A DNA stretch of 64,000 nt from Symbiodinium natans (lineage: Eukaryota > Sar > Dinophyceae > Suessiales > Symbiodiniaceae): positions 448,710 to 512,709 of the forward strand of contig CAJNDS010002191.1 in the NCBI GenBank assembly GCA_905221605.1. Direction: 5' to 3'. The notes below the pieces were generated by a model. That model worked only from the letters and a program-made list of their open reading frames with translations, was not told where the DNA came from and did not search any database. How positions within the stretch are numbered: the first letter of the stretch is position 1; each line of letters opens with the position of its first letter. The translations under genes were made by a program, and so were the position numbers. Positions 1 through 10,712 of the stretch are shown here, piece after piece.

Positions 1-319
1 TTTCAATTCTGGGTAGCATTGTAAATATCCCAAAAGGTGAAGGGCTATCTACTCCAGCTACTCACAAGTTGAGGCTTCGCAGGTCAAGGCGGTCTATGGC
101 ATGGATTGAACGGCTTTGAACTTGCAGCGTTGACACACGCAAGCACCCGGAAGTAGGTGGCGCCCTACTGACCGACTTGTCCCTTCAGGGGGACCTGACA
201 ACTAAATATTCCTAAACCCTATAAATAAGTATCCCTGAACTGTACAAGGAAACGTCACCAAATCACACGTGAGTAGTACTGTATAAGGAAACTTACCTAA
301 ATCCTTTCAAGCCCTTTGT

Positions 320-392
320 GAGCGGTTGCGGGACGACTCCTGGAAGTGCCCCGCTCTCCACCCGGTGCTGTTGCCGGGAGTGATGAACGAAA
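320..392. other. GC-rich coding-like island, strand undecided
   Basis: A short island beside telomere-like repeats. The plus reading includes RDDSWKCPALHPVLLPG after an AG at 321-322 and before GTGATG at 380, with 21 of 24 third positions G or C. A minus reading (TGWRAGHFQESSRNRSQRA then stop) is also open. It is probably an exon, but I cannot assign the strand. Confidence 0.3.
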
Positions 393-483
393 AGTTTAGG
401 GTTTGTCTAGGGTTTAGGGTTTCTAGGGTTTCTATAGGGTTTCTAGGGTTTCTGTAGGGTTTCTAGGGTTTATAGGGTTTAGG
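392..483 (+). repeat. Degenerate telomere-like repeat (TTTAGGG)
   Basis: Variants of TTTAGGG with interrupting TCTA or TATA follow the preceding island directly. The window continues well to the left, so this is interior repeat and not a chromosome end. Confidence 0.8.
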
Positions 484-704
484 GCGTTACAGGAGCAAGT
501 GTTACACCGCTTCCTCAACTTTATGAGCCTGGCTTGACCTCACATATTCTCAAACCACAAGCTGAAATTGTCGGAATGCCTGATTGTGGAAACCCGAAGC
601 CCGAAACCCTAAACCTCCAACACCTGCCTGCATGGGCGATTATTCCCTATAATCCCTCAAAAGACCCGTATGGGGTTGGTTAGGGGGACGATAAGGCCTA
701 ATTC

Positions 705-790
705 GGCCAGGAATCAGAGCCGCGCCAACGCGCCGCGCCAGCTGCGAGCTGCGTCTAAAGCCACATTGGCAGCCACGGTGCTGGTGGCCT
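705..790. other. Coding-like island, strand undecided
   Basis: GC-rich island. The minus reading after CCACCAG gives TVAANVALDAARSWRGALAR, then a TGA. The plus reading after CCAG gives NQSRANAPRQLRAASKATLA, then a TAG. The minus reading agrees with the main gene direction, but the evidence is weak. Confidence 0.3.
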
Positions 791-1149
791 AGGAGCCAGG
801 TTGTTGTCCTAAAACGCGAAATCCTAAACCCGGGTTTTGAGGGTCCAGGTTGAGGGCTTCGGACTCAGGATGCCATGGTCGTAGGTTCGTACCGAAGGCA
901 TCCCATTCTGCTTGATGATGGAGAACTCGCAGACTCTTCTCTAGGCGCTTGGTTTCTGTTCTTGAGCGCACGATCCCTGTAATCCTTGGGTAGTTCTTTA
1001 GGTTGGGGTTTGTGGTGGCTGGACGAAACTGAAAGCAAGGACACCCCGAAATAAAGAGCCATGTGAGAGAACAAGCCAGGTCGGGGAGGAAGGGCAGCGC
1101 CCGAAGTCTTCCTGAATGAGGTAGAACATCTTGGGCATCCGTTTGGCGC

Positions 1150-2100
1150 ATGTGGGCCCCAGAACATTTGACGCAAGACCTCGACCTGAATCCCTTCTCC
1201 ATCCCTACTATGAAACCAGACTCAGTACATAGTCGAGCCAGTCACCAGTCCATCTCGCCCCAAACTTTCCACGGTGTGCAGGGCGACCTGCATGGCACAG
1301 AATCACAGAATATTCGAAGGTCTGGAATCCTTGCGTGTCCTAGCTGTAAGCTCAGTAGATACAGTAATGATTTACTTCCAAGCAAAGGCTCAACAAGCTT
1401 GCCTCTCCATCCCGGCCCCCCGCCAAGAAGCCCTGAACTGCAGATTCGGACTGTTGCAGGTTGGTGTCGGGCGTCTGTACACTTGAGTCTGGAAGGACCC
1501 TAACTCGTGCACAGGCACTGCAAGCCCGGCGCTGTCATTCGAGCAGGGGCCCATCTGTACAGACACTCACATAATGAACATACAACAACAAGAACAAATT
1601 AACATATGCAGAAGTGAGTAAGTGAGTTAATGGATAAAGGAACATATACATGTTTTTGTATACACCTAGGGATGCACCCCCATAATTTGACTCAACCAAG
1701 AAGAGCCGGCGAGTGCCAGGTGGACGTGAAAGCTGGGCAGCATGACCAGTATGGCAACATCCCTAAACCCGTTTGGCAAACTCTTTTTTACGGCTAGGAC
1801 GGCTAGGACTGCTGCACTGCCTGCCTGGGACGAAACCATACCATTCAAGAGCGGGCAACACGGACTCTGCCGCGCTGACCACGCAGGAAGTGTGTCAAGG
1901 AAAGCTCAAAACCCTAAACCCCAAACCCGAAACCCCAAACCCTAAATGCCTGGCTGACATGTTCTCCATCGCAGAAATAGGCTTTGCTGACCCGAAGAGT
2001 CAAAAGGACGTTCACAATTCAGGCGACACACTCGTGTAAGGTGCTTTGGAGATGGTTGGCATTCAGAAGCCTTTTCTGAAGCCGAAGAAGAGCGGCTCCG
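1150..2100. other. Stretch with no gene seen
   Basis: Short open frames on both strands show no family motif or biased codon use. A short run of degenerate CCCTAAA-type repeats lies near 1905-1945. It is probably the 3' flank of the ankyrin gene. Confidence 0.4.
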
Positions 2101-2103
2101 ACT

Positions 2104-3027
2104 TCACGGCGTCGCCCCCGACACGCTGCCAGAAGGCTTCCAGTGGCCGATCTGGCCTGAGGCAATGAAGGCGGGGTGAAGTGGCGTCTTGCTGGCAAAC
2201 TCTTTTTGAGCACCAGCCTCCAGCAACAGCTGCTCTATCGCAAGACTCTCTTCATCCTGTTTGCCTGACACCAATCCAAGTGGGGTGTCGCCCCCGCAAA
2301 GTTTATCCTTGTCGGCATTGAAGTCCAGCAGAAGTCGAACGATGTCTGGATGGCCCTTCAGGCACGCAATGCCAAGAGGTGTAACACCTCGAAAGACTTT
2401 CTCCCTGTTTATACCGGCCTCCAAGAGCACACGTGCCATCGGAACGTAGCCCCGGGTACATGCCTCGTGCAGAAGGGTGCTGCCCGTGCCTTCGAGGAAC
2501 TTACTGTTCGAAGAACAGCTCGTCTTTACAAGCAGGCGCAGGATCTCTTCGTCAACACGGTTCTGGAAGACCGCTTCAGCAAAAGGACAGAAGGCCCCCC
2601 AGATTTCAACGCAATTGGCACCCGCCTCCAGCAACAAGCGCGCAATGTTCAAGTGGCCCTTGCCGCATGCGGTCTGAAGGGGCTGGGCGCCAGGGCCAAA
2701 GGAGCCATAGACTCTGGGTTCCTGCGGACGTTGCAGAATCTGCTCCATTTGCAACTCATCGCCTTTAAAGGCGACATTCATGAGCTCCCTCTCTTGCGCC
2801 TGTGAAGTCTGAATGAAGGGTAGCAACACAAGCTGGATGTCTGCTGGTGCATCCAGCGTCTCATCCTCCTCCATGCTTCGGCCCTCACAAAAGAGCCGCT
2901 GTCGGAATCGAGGTGTCCCTAAGAGCTTGTGCAGGTGACGCTTCAAGGATCGGACATCTGGGACCTCTAACTCCTCTATGCCCAAAGCTGCCACCTCACT
3001 CCCCGACACGGCGCAAACGCGCAGCAT
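2104..3027 (-). CDS. Ubiquitin-like N-terminus plus ankyrin repeats
   Basis: One uninterrupted frame of 307 codons. Residues 1-75 resemble a ubiquitin-like beta-grasp segment: start MLRVCAVSGSEVAAL, the stretch VRSLKRHLHKLLGTPRFRQR, then LFCEGR and IQLVLLPF. From about residue 80 ankyrin-type repeats follow; the best is TPLGIACLKGHPDIVRLLLD near residues 225-245, and GHLNIARLLLEAGAN near 125-140 and GYVPMARVLLEAG near 195 are further helix pairs. Such proteins form a very large family in Symbiodinium-type dinoflagellates and are usually described only as binding proteins of unknown partner. The start is chosen because the family begins with MLxV. No intron is needed, which sets it apart from its neighbours and fits a retrocopy. 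The C-terminal 30 residues (GHWKPSGSVSGATP) are atypical and may be read-through sequence. No function beyond protein binding can be claimed. Confidence 0.82.
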   Translation of the reverse strand: MLRVCAVSGSEVAALGIEELEVPDVRSLKRHLHKLLGTPRFRQRLFCEGRSMEEDETLDAPADIQLVLLPFIQTSQAQERELMNVAFKGDELQMEQILQRPQEPRVYGSFGPGAQPLQTACGKGHLNIARLLLEAGANCVEIWGAFCPFAEAVFQNRVDEEILRLLVKTSCSSNSKFLEGTGSTLLHEACTRGYVPMARVLLEAGINREKVFRGVTPLGIACLKGHPDIVRLLLDFNADKDKLCGGDTPLGLVSGKQDEESLAIEQLLLEAGAQKEFASKTPLHPAFIASGQIGHWKPSGSVSGATP

Positions 3028-3357
3028 GCTTTGCTCCGGCTCTGGAGTTTACAAGATGCTTGCCAGCTGCCAGCCCAAAAGCAGAGATGTGAAAAAACCC
3101 TGTGGTGACTTAGCGGCTCAGCGCCTCATTGTTGCGAGCTTGCTTGTGCTCATGATCCAGCTTCTACAGTCCGACTTCGAATGCATAATAAAGTCACCAA
3201 ACCATGCAAAACCAACCCCGAACTACCCCCCCCCCAACAAACCACATAAGTGATATTCAAATTAACAACATGCGTTTCTAATGATAACACTGAGAACTCA
3301 GAATGCGCAGTATCAGTTTCCAAATGCTCACATCATCATGCAAAAGAAAATGTCTGT

Positions 3358-3452
3358 ATCTATATCTATAAATATAAATAAATAAATATACATATATATA
3401 TATATATATATCGATAGTTAGATAGATAGATAGATAGATAGACAGATAATTA
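3358..3452. repeat. AT-rich microsatellite (TATA, GATA)
   Basis: Runs of TATC, ATAA, TATA and then about six copies of GATA. It lies just beyond the donor of the exon at 3472-3575, inside its putative intron. Confidence 0.85.
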
Positions 3453-3471
3453 AAAGAAGCCCAACTTAAAC

Positions 3472-3575
3472 CATACTGCCCCGCCTGCCAGCGCTTCCGA
3501 CGCGCTGCCGAGGCGGCGGCGCCACACGCCACAACGTCGGCGCGGATGTGCCAGGTGTGGAAGCGACGGAGGAGA
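3472..3575 (-). CDS. Putative exon, basic helical segment
   Basis: The minus reading gives LLRRFHTWHIRADVV, then ACGAAASAARRKRWQAGQY, opened by CTCGCAG and closed by G|GTTTAAG. It starts in phase 2, matching the phase-2 end of the exon at 4371-4432, so the two join as ...WPRAL-S-LLRRFH. The segment is aromatic and basic with an amphipathic helix, a little like an IQ-type motif, but I do not recognise the family. A plus reading is open but poorer. The intron beyond the donor starts with GTTTAAG and runs into a microsatellite. Confidence 0.5.
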
Positions 3576-4370
3576 CTGCGAGGAAGGTTTAGGATTCTAG
3601 GGTTTAGGGTTATAGGGTTTTATGTAGGGTTTATGTAGAGCTTATAGGGTTTATGGGGTTGAAGGGTTCTCGATTTGGGCAAGATCGTGTGGGAGTGTAC
3701 TGCAATGCGGGAAGTTGCAAGGCTCAAGAGGGCTTCTATGAGTGGTGCCCCACCTGAGGGGAGGGATCCGTTACGGGAGGTTTTCGGGCTCATATGTCTA
3801 CACCAAGCTCTTTAACTGGGTCCCGTGAAAATAATTCTGGGGTGACATTTGCAAAATTTGGCTGGGCCAGAAGTCCAAAATCTTACAGCAGATTGCTTAA
3901 GAGTTCCGTTGCAGAGAAGTTTTTTCATGCGAGCTGGCCAGAAACAGCGCCAGAAGCTTCGGCTTGGGCCTTTAGAGAAGCAGATCTCGTTTGAGATTGC
4001 TGCAGCTCCAGTCAAAACCCCCTTAAGCTTAAGACTTCAGCCTTCAGATGCTGGAAATCTGGAAGTCGCCGGAGATCTCAAAGCAGCGGCTTCCTTACTT
4101 AAATCCTTATCCGCCGGGGCTCGAAAACAAATCCGGAAAGGGTACCCGTTAGGGGCCTCCGCAGTGACAATAAGAAAGGCCGGGGTGGCAATAACAATCC
4201 CGGAGCCCGGGGGCCGCGGGAAGCCTCATTCTAGCCTTCAGGTAGGCTTCCTCAGACCCCCAGACCCCCAGAGACACTTAATTACCACCCCTCTGTTAAT
4301 AATTATAACAGTAGCGTAAAAACACTCATACAGTTCTTTTTCCTATCTGATGATGTGGGTGCTTGGGGGC

Positions 4371-4432
4371 CTCAGCGCGCGCGGCCAGACCCCGGCGGGA
4401 ATGGCGCGAGTGACCGTGCGGATGTCGAGCTC
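4371..4432 (-). CDS. Putative exon of the same unknown gene
   Basis: The minus reading is ELDIRTVTRAIPAGVWPRAL, with 18 of 20 third positions G or C. AG precedes it (CCCCAAG) and a GC-type donor (GAG|GCCCCC) follows. It ends in phase 2, which fits the start of the exon at 3472-3575. The plus frame between the same points is open too, with a GTGAGG donor, but has weaker codon bias. Product unknown. Confidence 0.5.
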
Positions 4433-4467
4433 CTTGGGGCGAAGGTGAGGAGTTGCTCAAGAAGTTG

Positions 4468-4514
4468 GGGTTTAGGGTTTAGGATTTAGGGCTTAGGGTT
4501 AGGGTTTAGGGTTC
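4468..4514 (+). repeat. Telomere-like repeat tract
   Basis: About six degenerate TTTAGGG units immediately to the right of the exon island at 4371-4432, G-rich strand pointing away from it. Confidence 0.8.
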
Positions 4515-4971
4515 ATATACCTTAGTAGGGATGCTAACAGCCTAGGGTATGTATCCCTATCTATGATGCGTCCGGTTTGGCTTTAGGTCCGGCTCGACTT
4601 CGTCATGCTGATGCGAGCCCCAGTTCCTAGCTAAGGCACTCACGTATGATGTTGTTCTACAGCCTATCTACGAGCAGTCAGGAGGAACTCGAGCCGACAG
4701 CACCGAAAGCTTGTTGCACCACCCCCCCTAGGAGATCTTTCCAGCCTATCGAACCCGCTCCCCCAAGCCCTCCAAAAAATCTCACCCTGAATCTCCGATA
4801 CCTCTAGAAGCCCCGCAAAAAGCTTCAAGCCCTAAACCTTACAAACTCTAGACTCCCTACAAAAACCTAAATAACCAAGAAGACCTTAAACAACCCAAAC
4901 AATTACCCAAACAAAAACCTAAAACCCTCAACCCTAAACTCTAGACGACCCGTCTGCGTAAACAACTCCAG

Positions 4972-5040
4972 GAAGCTGCGCCAGCATCGAGGAGCCGGGA
5001 GATGGCCAGGGCCCCGCTTCGCCAAAGCATGCATTTTAGG
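4972..5040. other. Coding-like island between telomere-like repeats
   Basis: The plus reading EAAPASRSREMARAPLRQ runs from CTCCAG to a GTTTAG donor with no phase change. The minus reading GALAISRLLDAGAASW ends at a GTTTACG donor and resembles an ankyrin helix. CCCTAAA-type repeats lie to the left and TTTAGGG to the right. An exon is likely; the strand is unresolved. Confidence 0.35.
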
Positions 5041-5159
5041 GTTTAGTTTAGGGTTTGCAGTTTGGCTTCGCTGATATTTAGGGTTTCTACACAGGGTGTG
5101 TAGTTGTGTTTAGGATTTGTGGGGTTTCTATAGAGTTTGTTCCATTTAGGGTTGAGGGT

Positions 5160-6990
5160 TTGTAGTGTGCTTAGGGATTAGGGTTTGTAGGGTTTAACTG
5201 GGGTGTACAGGGTTCAAGGGCCAGACATTGTTGCTGTGCTTCAGTCAAACGTCTGGGGCTGTGGCTTTCGGGGCACGGTTTTGGCGCCGAGTTTATGGGT
5301 AGCATGTAAAGCCGCACGTCTTTAAACATCGAGCGTTGAACGAAAACTCGACAACTGCCGCCGCGGAATCGGTGTCTGAGGCAAATAGCCACAATCCCCC
5401 AATCCCCAACGAAACCGAAAGCCGGAACCCTAAGCCCCGGCGCCGACAAAGAGAGAGAGAGAGAGAGAGTCGAGAGTTTGAGGGCATACGGGGTCCAAAA
5501 AGGTCGCGGGGGCGGAGAAGCCAGGAACCAGTGCAGTCCCGTGGCAAAAACCTGCCTCAACCCGCCCCCCCGCCCCCTCCCCGCCAGAATGTGACGATTT
5601 TGTAGGGAACGTTGGGTGAGGCTACCAGCCAAGTCTGAAATGCAGCTCCGTGCCATCTTTTTTTCATGCAGAAGCCAGCCTTAGGCGAGACATGATCAGG
5701 TTGGGTGTGCGGGGGTGGGGGAGAAGCTACCTGTGATCGACAGGCGGCGATGGCTGTCCTGCTCCTTAACCACGTCGGTCGTCAGGTCTGTGTTCACAAG
5801 ACTGTATATGCAGTGCTCCCCATAATGAGTCGGCAACACCCCAAGTAAACGGAATTCCATTGCTTAAAGCTTCGATCCCGTAGTACCCCTTATTCTAGAC
5901 AAACCCAACTGCGTTTTAAGGGTGGCCTTGTTTTTGCTAGCTGCCAAAAGGCGCCCAGCATGGGTCCTCAGAGACAGCATGTCCGCCAAACTGTCGCAGG
6001 GGCTACGTGGTGACAGTGTGGCCAGCAACATGGATGGGCATGGTTTTTGCTGTTTCAAGCTTATATGCTTTAGCATCTTTGCCCTCGTGAAGCTGGCGTG
6101 GCCTGATTTCAGGCAAGCCCATGCAGCCGATAAAAGTCGGGGGAGGGTAGCTAGCAAAAGAATTCACGCCGCAACGGCTGCCCTTCTGGCACCGTGCTGG
6201 AGCTACATGCCCAGTGTCTGCATGCTCATGCTTCTGTAAGCACAAGAGCCTGCGTGTGGCAATTGGGAATAGCAAAACCGATGTGTGATGCCTTCGGGGC
6301 AGCTACGAGTCCACGAGCTACAAGGACGATTGTGACATTCTATAAGGTATAAGTACAAGGTATACAAATTGAATTATACAAGGTGAGTCAGTAGGGCGGG
6401 TACAGTTCTCTTCGATGCACTCTGAAGAAGCAGCTGCGTCTTGAAGTTCGCAGGGCCACCCGACAAGGCTTTGAGAGCCACAACCCGCACCCATCAAGCC
6501 TTGCGAACCCCTTCCCCCCTACTACCCATGGTTACTGGGAATCTCAAGAAAGGTTTAGAAAAAAAACTACGAACATGTAACAGGAAAAACGCACACACAA
6601 ATAAAAACACAAAAGAGAGGGAACCAGCAACCAGGAGAACACAAACGACAACAACCAAAACAATGATAAACAATAATGCAGAATGCAGAACATCTGGCCT
6701 CAGCCTCGGGACGTTTTGTTATTATGTTGTTTGTTCTTCAGGCGTTCCCCCCCCCCGTGTATTGTCCTCAAGAAAGACACGAAAAAAACTTAGATCAAAC
6801 AAAACCACACAAGAAAGAAATAAAGAAAAAACGGAGGAAAGAAAAAACAAAAAACTAAAGAAAGCAAACAAAACATAGCAAAAGCTTCTTAACTGCTTAG
6901 CTTTCTGCTTTCGTTTTTTCATCTTTTCCAGGATTTCCAGAGTTCACAGGGTTTCCATTGCCTTAACAAGAGTCATCTACTTCCCAAGCC
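5160..6990. other. Stretch with no gene recognised
   Basis: This holds a short GA run (5451-5470), an A-rich lysine-coding stretch (6590-6880) and scattered telomere-like words. Open frames near 5171-5656 and 5864-6275 show no family signature. Confidence 0.4.
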
Positions 6991-6995
6991 AACTA

Positions 6996-7055
6996 CCCTA
7001 AACCCTAAACCCTAAACCCTAAACCCTAAGCCCTAAACCCTAAACCCTAAACCCT
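6996..7055 (-). repeat. Telomere-like tract (CCCTAAA)n
   Basis: About eight CCCTAAA units directly to the left of the coding-like island at 7070-7161, in inverted orientation to the tract on its right. Confidence 0.9.
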
Positions 7056-7069
7056 TTAGAGCTTGGGAG

Positions 7070-7161
7070 GCGACGGGTGAAGCGACTATTTCAGGCTCTT
7101 GGGCTGGAGAAAGCAACGGTCACAGACGCGGACTTCTCGGAGGATGCCGACCTCCGCAACG
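7070..7161. other. Coding-like island framed by inverted telomere repeats
   Basis: The plus reading RRVKRLFQALGLEKATVTDA, then DFSEDADLRN, runs from GGGAG to ACG|GTTTAGG and looks like real protein with an acidic tail. The minus reading VGILREVRVCDRCFLQPKSL is also open. It sits between (CCCTAAA)8 and (TTTAGGG)14. I favour an exon but cannot fix the strand. Confidence 0.4.
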
Positions 7162-7260
7162 GTTTAGGGTTTAGGGTTTAGGGTTTAGGGTTTAGGGTTT
7201 AGGGTTTAGGGTTTAGGGTTTAGGGTTTAGGGTTTAGGGTTCAGGGTTCAGGGTTCAGGG
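7162..7260 (+). repeat. Telomere-like tract (TTTAGGG)n
   Basis: About ten perfect TTTAGGG units followed by TTCAGGG variants, the longest clean telomere-type array in the window. It begins exactly at the end of the coding-like island, where GTTTAGG could serve as a donor site. Confidence 0.95.
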
Positions 7261-7968
7261 TAGTACGGGTTCTCTTTGCTACCCCTATAAGCCCTGAAGC
7301 CTAAAGCCATCTAAAACCCTAAGCCCCCCCCCCCTCTACCTCAAGCAATTGAAACCACCAAGGGCTCGGCTCCTAAATTCACAGAGTCCTGGGATTTTGA
7401 GTACTTGCCGTAATTGAGATTCATGCACCATAAGGAAGAACGTGTTGTTTTCCTAAGCAAAAAGAAAAATTTAAAACCAAGAATGGCAAAATACAAAGAA
7501 GGCGCAACGCAAGCGCCGAAGCCCCTGAACCCTTCACTCGGACGCAAAGCCCTGAGCCTGAGAGCATGAAGTCCCCCAAACATCCCGCCACGGACCCCGG
7601 AGCCCAACTTCCCGTAGGGTTTCGGGCTTAGGGCTTGGGGTTTCGGGTTGAGGGTTTAGGGTTTAGGATTGAAGGTTTAGGGTTTCGGGTTTAGGGGTTC
7701 CTGATCCTGACACGCCTGAGGCAGGGCTTGCTTGTGCTCCCCGCAGCCAAGACAAACCACCGCCCCACAAGAGTGACCTGGCTTGAGAGAGGGTTGAGGG
7801 TTTAGAATGTAGGGTTTATAGGGTGAGGCTTGAGGGACTTTCTGAGTTTAGGGCTTCTACAGTTAAGGGGTATAAGGAGGGACCCTGAGTCCCTACATAG
7901 CTAAGTTGCCCCTAAATAACCCCCTAAGGTCCCTTGTAAGAGTTGCTCCTTGAGTTCCTTGATACATG

Positions 7969-8060
7969 CTTGGTAGCCCAGCATAATAAGGGCACCCTTT
8001 TTGGGGTTAGGGAACCTTGAGCCCAAGAAATGAAAAGAAGGGCACCACTGGGCTACCAAG
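7969..8060. mobile_element. Fold-back element, family B, copy 1
   Basis: A 92-bp unit with terminal inverted repeats CTTGGTAGCCCAG and CTGGGCTACCAAG, and an inner inverted pair AAGGGCACCC / GGGTGCC-like. A second copy is at 45666-45768. No coding capacity: MITE-like or introner-like. Confidence 0.75.
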
Positions 8061-8361
8061 TAGGTTTTAGGCCCGCCCGTTTGCAATTTACATGAGGCTG
8101 GGTGGGGCTTCTAGGGCTCCAAGTTCTTGCTTTAGGCGGTGCTTCGAGCTCCACAGCTTTCTGGGCTCGGCGCCCTGCAACCCTGGCATGTGCGCACACT
8201 GTATAATAAGCCTAAACACTTCAGTAGCCGTAGCTATAGCAACATTGCCCCGCATTCACGACCCAAAGAAGCTCATGAAAGAAGCCCAACCCGAACACCC
8301 CAAGAAGGCTGGAATCGCACTACAGAACATGCTCCTAAACAAGATCCTCTTCAACGTAACT

Positions 8362-8457
8362 TTGGGATGTTCCCCCTTACACTAACAGTCCTTAACCGGG
8401 ATTAGAAGAGGGGGTACTACTATCCCCATCAAGGACTGTTAACATAAGGCATCCCAA
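8362..8457. mobile_element. Fold-back element, family A, copy 1
   Basis: About 96 bp with ends TTGGGATGTTCCCCCTTA and TAAGGCATCCCAA, and an inner inverted repeat ACAGTCCTTAA / AAGGACTGTT. It is the first of seven related copies in the window. Confidence 0.8.
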
Positions 8458-8544
8458 GCTAGTTCCAAGTTGAAACTTATCCAATGTTAGGCCCAAGGAT
8501 GTGCCCTAAACCCTTTTTTTGAACCCAGGCTCTGAGAAACCCCA

Positions 8545-8592
8545 AAACCTAAACCCTAAAGCCTAAAGCCTAAACCCTAAACCCTAAACCCC
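8545..8592 (-). repeat. Telomere-like tract (CCCTAAA)
   Basis: Degenerate CCCTAAA and GCCTAAA units abutting the donor side of the exon at 8590-8702, so on the minus strand the intron starts GTTTAGGG. Confidence 0.8.
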
Positions 8593-8702
8593 CTCTCCCC
8601 GGAAAGCCCCTTCGCAGGGAGGGCAGCGGCAGCGCGCCGCCAGGCGGTGGGGTTCGGATCGCAGCATGGATGACCACAGGAAGTCGGCGTTGCAGCAGGC
8701 GC
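8590..8702 (-). CDS. Putative cysteine-rich exon
   Basis: The minus reading is ACCNADFLWSSMLRSEPHRL followed by AARCRCPPCEGAFRGEG, about 28 of the first 34 third positions G or C. CTTCAG precedes it (phase 1) and GTTTAGGG follows (phase 0). Six cysteines, including CRCPPC, could suggest metal binding, but no known domain is recognised. The opposite strand is open with poorer codon bias. Telomere-like repeats flank the island, inverted on the two sides. Confidence 0.48.
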
Positions 8703-9460
8703 CTGAAGAGGGGGTTTAGGGTTTAGGTTTCTGCTTTAGGGTTCAGGGTTTTGGGGCTTCCGTAGGGTTTTTGAGCGAATTTTCCCCGGCCTGGCTTAAC
8801 ACGGATTTGTTGGTGATCCCAACCCTCACACAAAGGACCCCATCAAGAGCTCATGTCTGCGCCACACCGTGTGGAGAATTTGAGGCATGGTGTTCTACAG
8901 TACCGTAAGTTCATTTTCGGTGCTTTTTCGCATCAGGGGCCCGGGGGCAGAGTACCCACCTCCGGGAAACCCGTGCAGTCCCGCCGAGTATGCAGAAAAT
9001 CCCGCAGAAGGTCCCGCCGAGTATGCCTGGAGGGCCCCAGAGAATCCTGCAAGAGTCGCGCCGAGTGTCCCTGCATGGGGTGCTCACCCACAGAAAGTTC
9101 TTGCGGCCGGTGGAGTCCCACATCGGTTAGCTATAGGGAAGCCTCAGGCCGAACCCTAATCCAGAAGCCTCCTGACCCAAAGCACGAAATCCTGCGACCT
9201 TCTCGCACGATACCGTGCAAACCTGACATCCTAATTAAGCCCAAACGAAGCAATGAAATGCAAGCCCCCCCCCCCTCCCCCTCCAACAAAAGAACAAAAC
9301 CTCTTTGCACCAGTTTTTAACCTACACCCTTCGCGGGTCAGACGCAGCAAAAACCGCGCGGGATGGTTGGAACACAAGCATTTTGACGACCCCTTTCAAT
9401 CCTGAACCCCTATAGTCCGTACTCCCTGCCCAATAGCCCCCAATCTCCGAAACCCAAAAC

Positions 9461-9538
9461 CTGGGCCGCCGGACAGGTCGCAGCTTTGTCCACAGGGGCC
9501 CAGGGCTTTGGCCGAATGTTGTGCGCTGCCATAAGGGC
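9461..9538 (-). CDS. Putative exon
   Basis: The minus reading is ALMAAHNIRPKPWAPVDKAA then TCPAAQ, 26 codons in phase 0 to 0, between GGGAAG and a GTTTTGGG donor. A plus reading (VAALSTGAQGFGRMLCAAIR) is also plausible. Product unknown. Confidence 0.42.
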
Positions 9539-10280
9539 CTTCCCGTCGGCAAGGGTGTGGGGTTTAGAGGGTGTAGAGGGTTTAGAGGGTTTCGAGGGTT
9601 TAGAGGGTTTAGGGCTCCAAACGTCCGAAAGTGGTTGATTGGATGTTTAGGTGTGTCTCGCTCCGATGATTTTGTAGGTGTCATAAGGCTCGCTGGCGGC
9701 GGAAGCTCTCTGTCATCCTCATACATCATAGCATGAAGCGGTGTGTGTAAGCTCTTCCAGCCGCAAAAAAAACTCTCACATGCTCTCACCTTGAAGCGAG
9801 TGCCAAGCTCTTTCTGCCCTCGCTCGCCCCCTAAAGATGCATTGAAGACCTGGACACATTGGGGGGAAATTCCTAGGGCGCTTTGAAAGAAATCGCAATC
9901 TAGAGAAACTACTGGACGAGCGACTCTTCGCGAACGCGCGCGTCTTAACCGGGCTCAGGGTTAAGTACTTCAGGCGACATGGGGTGTGGGGATCAAACTG
10001 AACAAGTTTGACAGAGAAACAACTGACAATGGGGCAGTTGCTTGGAAGACGTGTGACTACAAAGTTCGGTGTGAGTATGCAGAGAATATCTTGAATGGCG
10101 TTTGGCGATTGCCAGACAATGGTGAATCACGTGCTGGCGATGAGTGAACCGTTGAAGCTGAAGTCAGGGCTTTGTTCCGGTGTGTCAGCTGGTGTACTTT
10201 GGAACTGGAACCTGGTGCAGTCATGATCGCTTGTGTTCACGCACCATCATTGCACCATTTGATATCGAAAACAGCTCCGA

Positions 10281-10399
10281 GTACAGTAACCCCAAAAAGT
10301 TGGAAACCTTTTTTAGGACAAATAGTGCTGGGATTCCCTATACTTTACTCTTAGGGATTGAGGCTATTGAGTTTCCAACTTTTTGGCTTCTACTGTAGG
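10281..10399. mobile_element. Fold-back element with 28-bp arms
   Basis: The left arm GTACAGTAACCCC, AAAAAGTTGGAAAC and the right arm GTTTCCAACTTTTT, GGCTTCTACTGTAG are near-perfect inverted repeats around a loop of about 60 bp. Only one copy is seen here. Confidence 0.7.
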
Positions 10400-10420
10400 A
10401 GGTTTAGGGTTATATGGGCT

Positions 10421-10470
10421 TTGTTGGCACCCACATACCTGGACGAACCACTCCGCCGGCATAGACATGA
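10421..10470 (-). repeat. Dispersed A-tailed element, subtype 2
   Basis: On the minus strand it reads GGCGGAGTGGTTCGTCCAG, then GTATGTGGGTGCCAACAAAG. It matches copies at 46915-46942 and 51580-51621 in the 3' half, including the A-rich end. Confidence 0.6.
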
Positions 10471-10523
10471 GTTTAAGGTTTAGGTGGCGAGCTTTGTGGC
10501 CTATAGCTTATTCAGGGATTCAG

Positions 10524-10600
10524 GGTCACAAAGCCGTTGCGTGGCTGTGGCTGACGTGATGTTGCTGTGTGCCCCGCTCCACTCAACACCGTGAACCCCA
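10524..10600. other. Coding-like island, strand undecided
   Basis: The plus reading SQSRCVAVADVMLLCAPLHS runs from TTCAG to a GTGAAC donor at 10591. The minus reading includes WSGAHSNITSATATQRL. Possibly an exon. Confidence 0.28.
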
Positions 10601-10627
10601 ACAATGCCGCGCACCAATGTAATATAG

Positions 10628-10712
10628 GGTATACACACATACATATTTATATATATATATATATATATATACATATGTATACATACATATATACATACAT
10701 ACATACTTATCT
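10628..10712. repeat. TA and CATA microsatellite
   Basis: ACAC, TATA and CATA runs. The open frames here are rich in Tyr, Ile, His and Cys only because of this periodicity. Confidence 0.9.

Noticed and set aside
3492-3586. Plus-strand exon ending GGAAG|GTTTAGG
   Set aside because: The frame is open, but the minus reading (RRFHTWHIRADVV) has better composition and joins in phase with 4371-4432.
7162-7260. True telomere
   Set aside because: The tract is interior, short, and tracts of both orientations occur throughout the window; a chromosome end would have one orientation and terminate the sequence.
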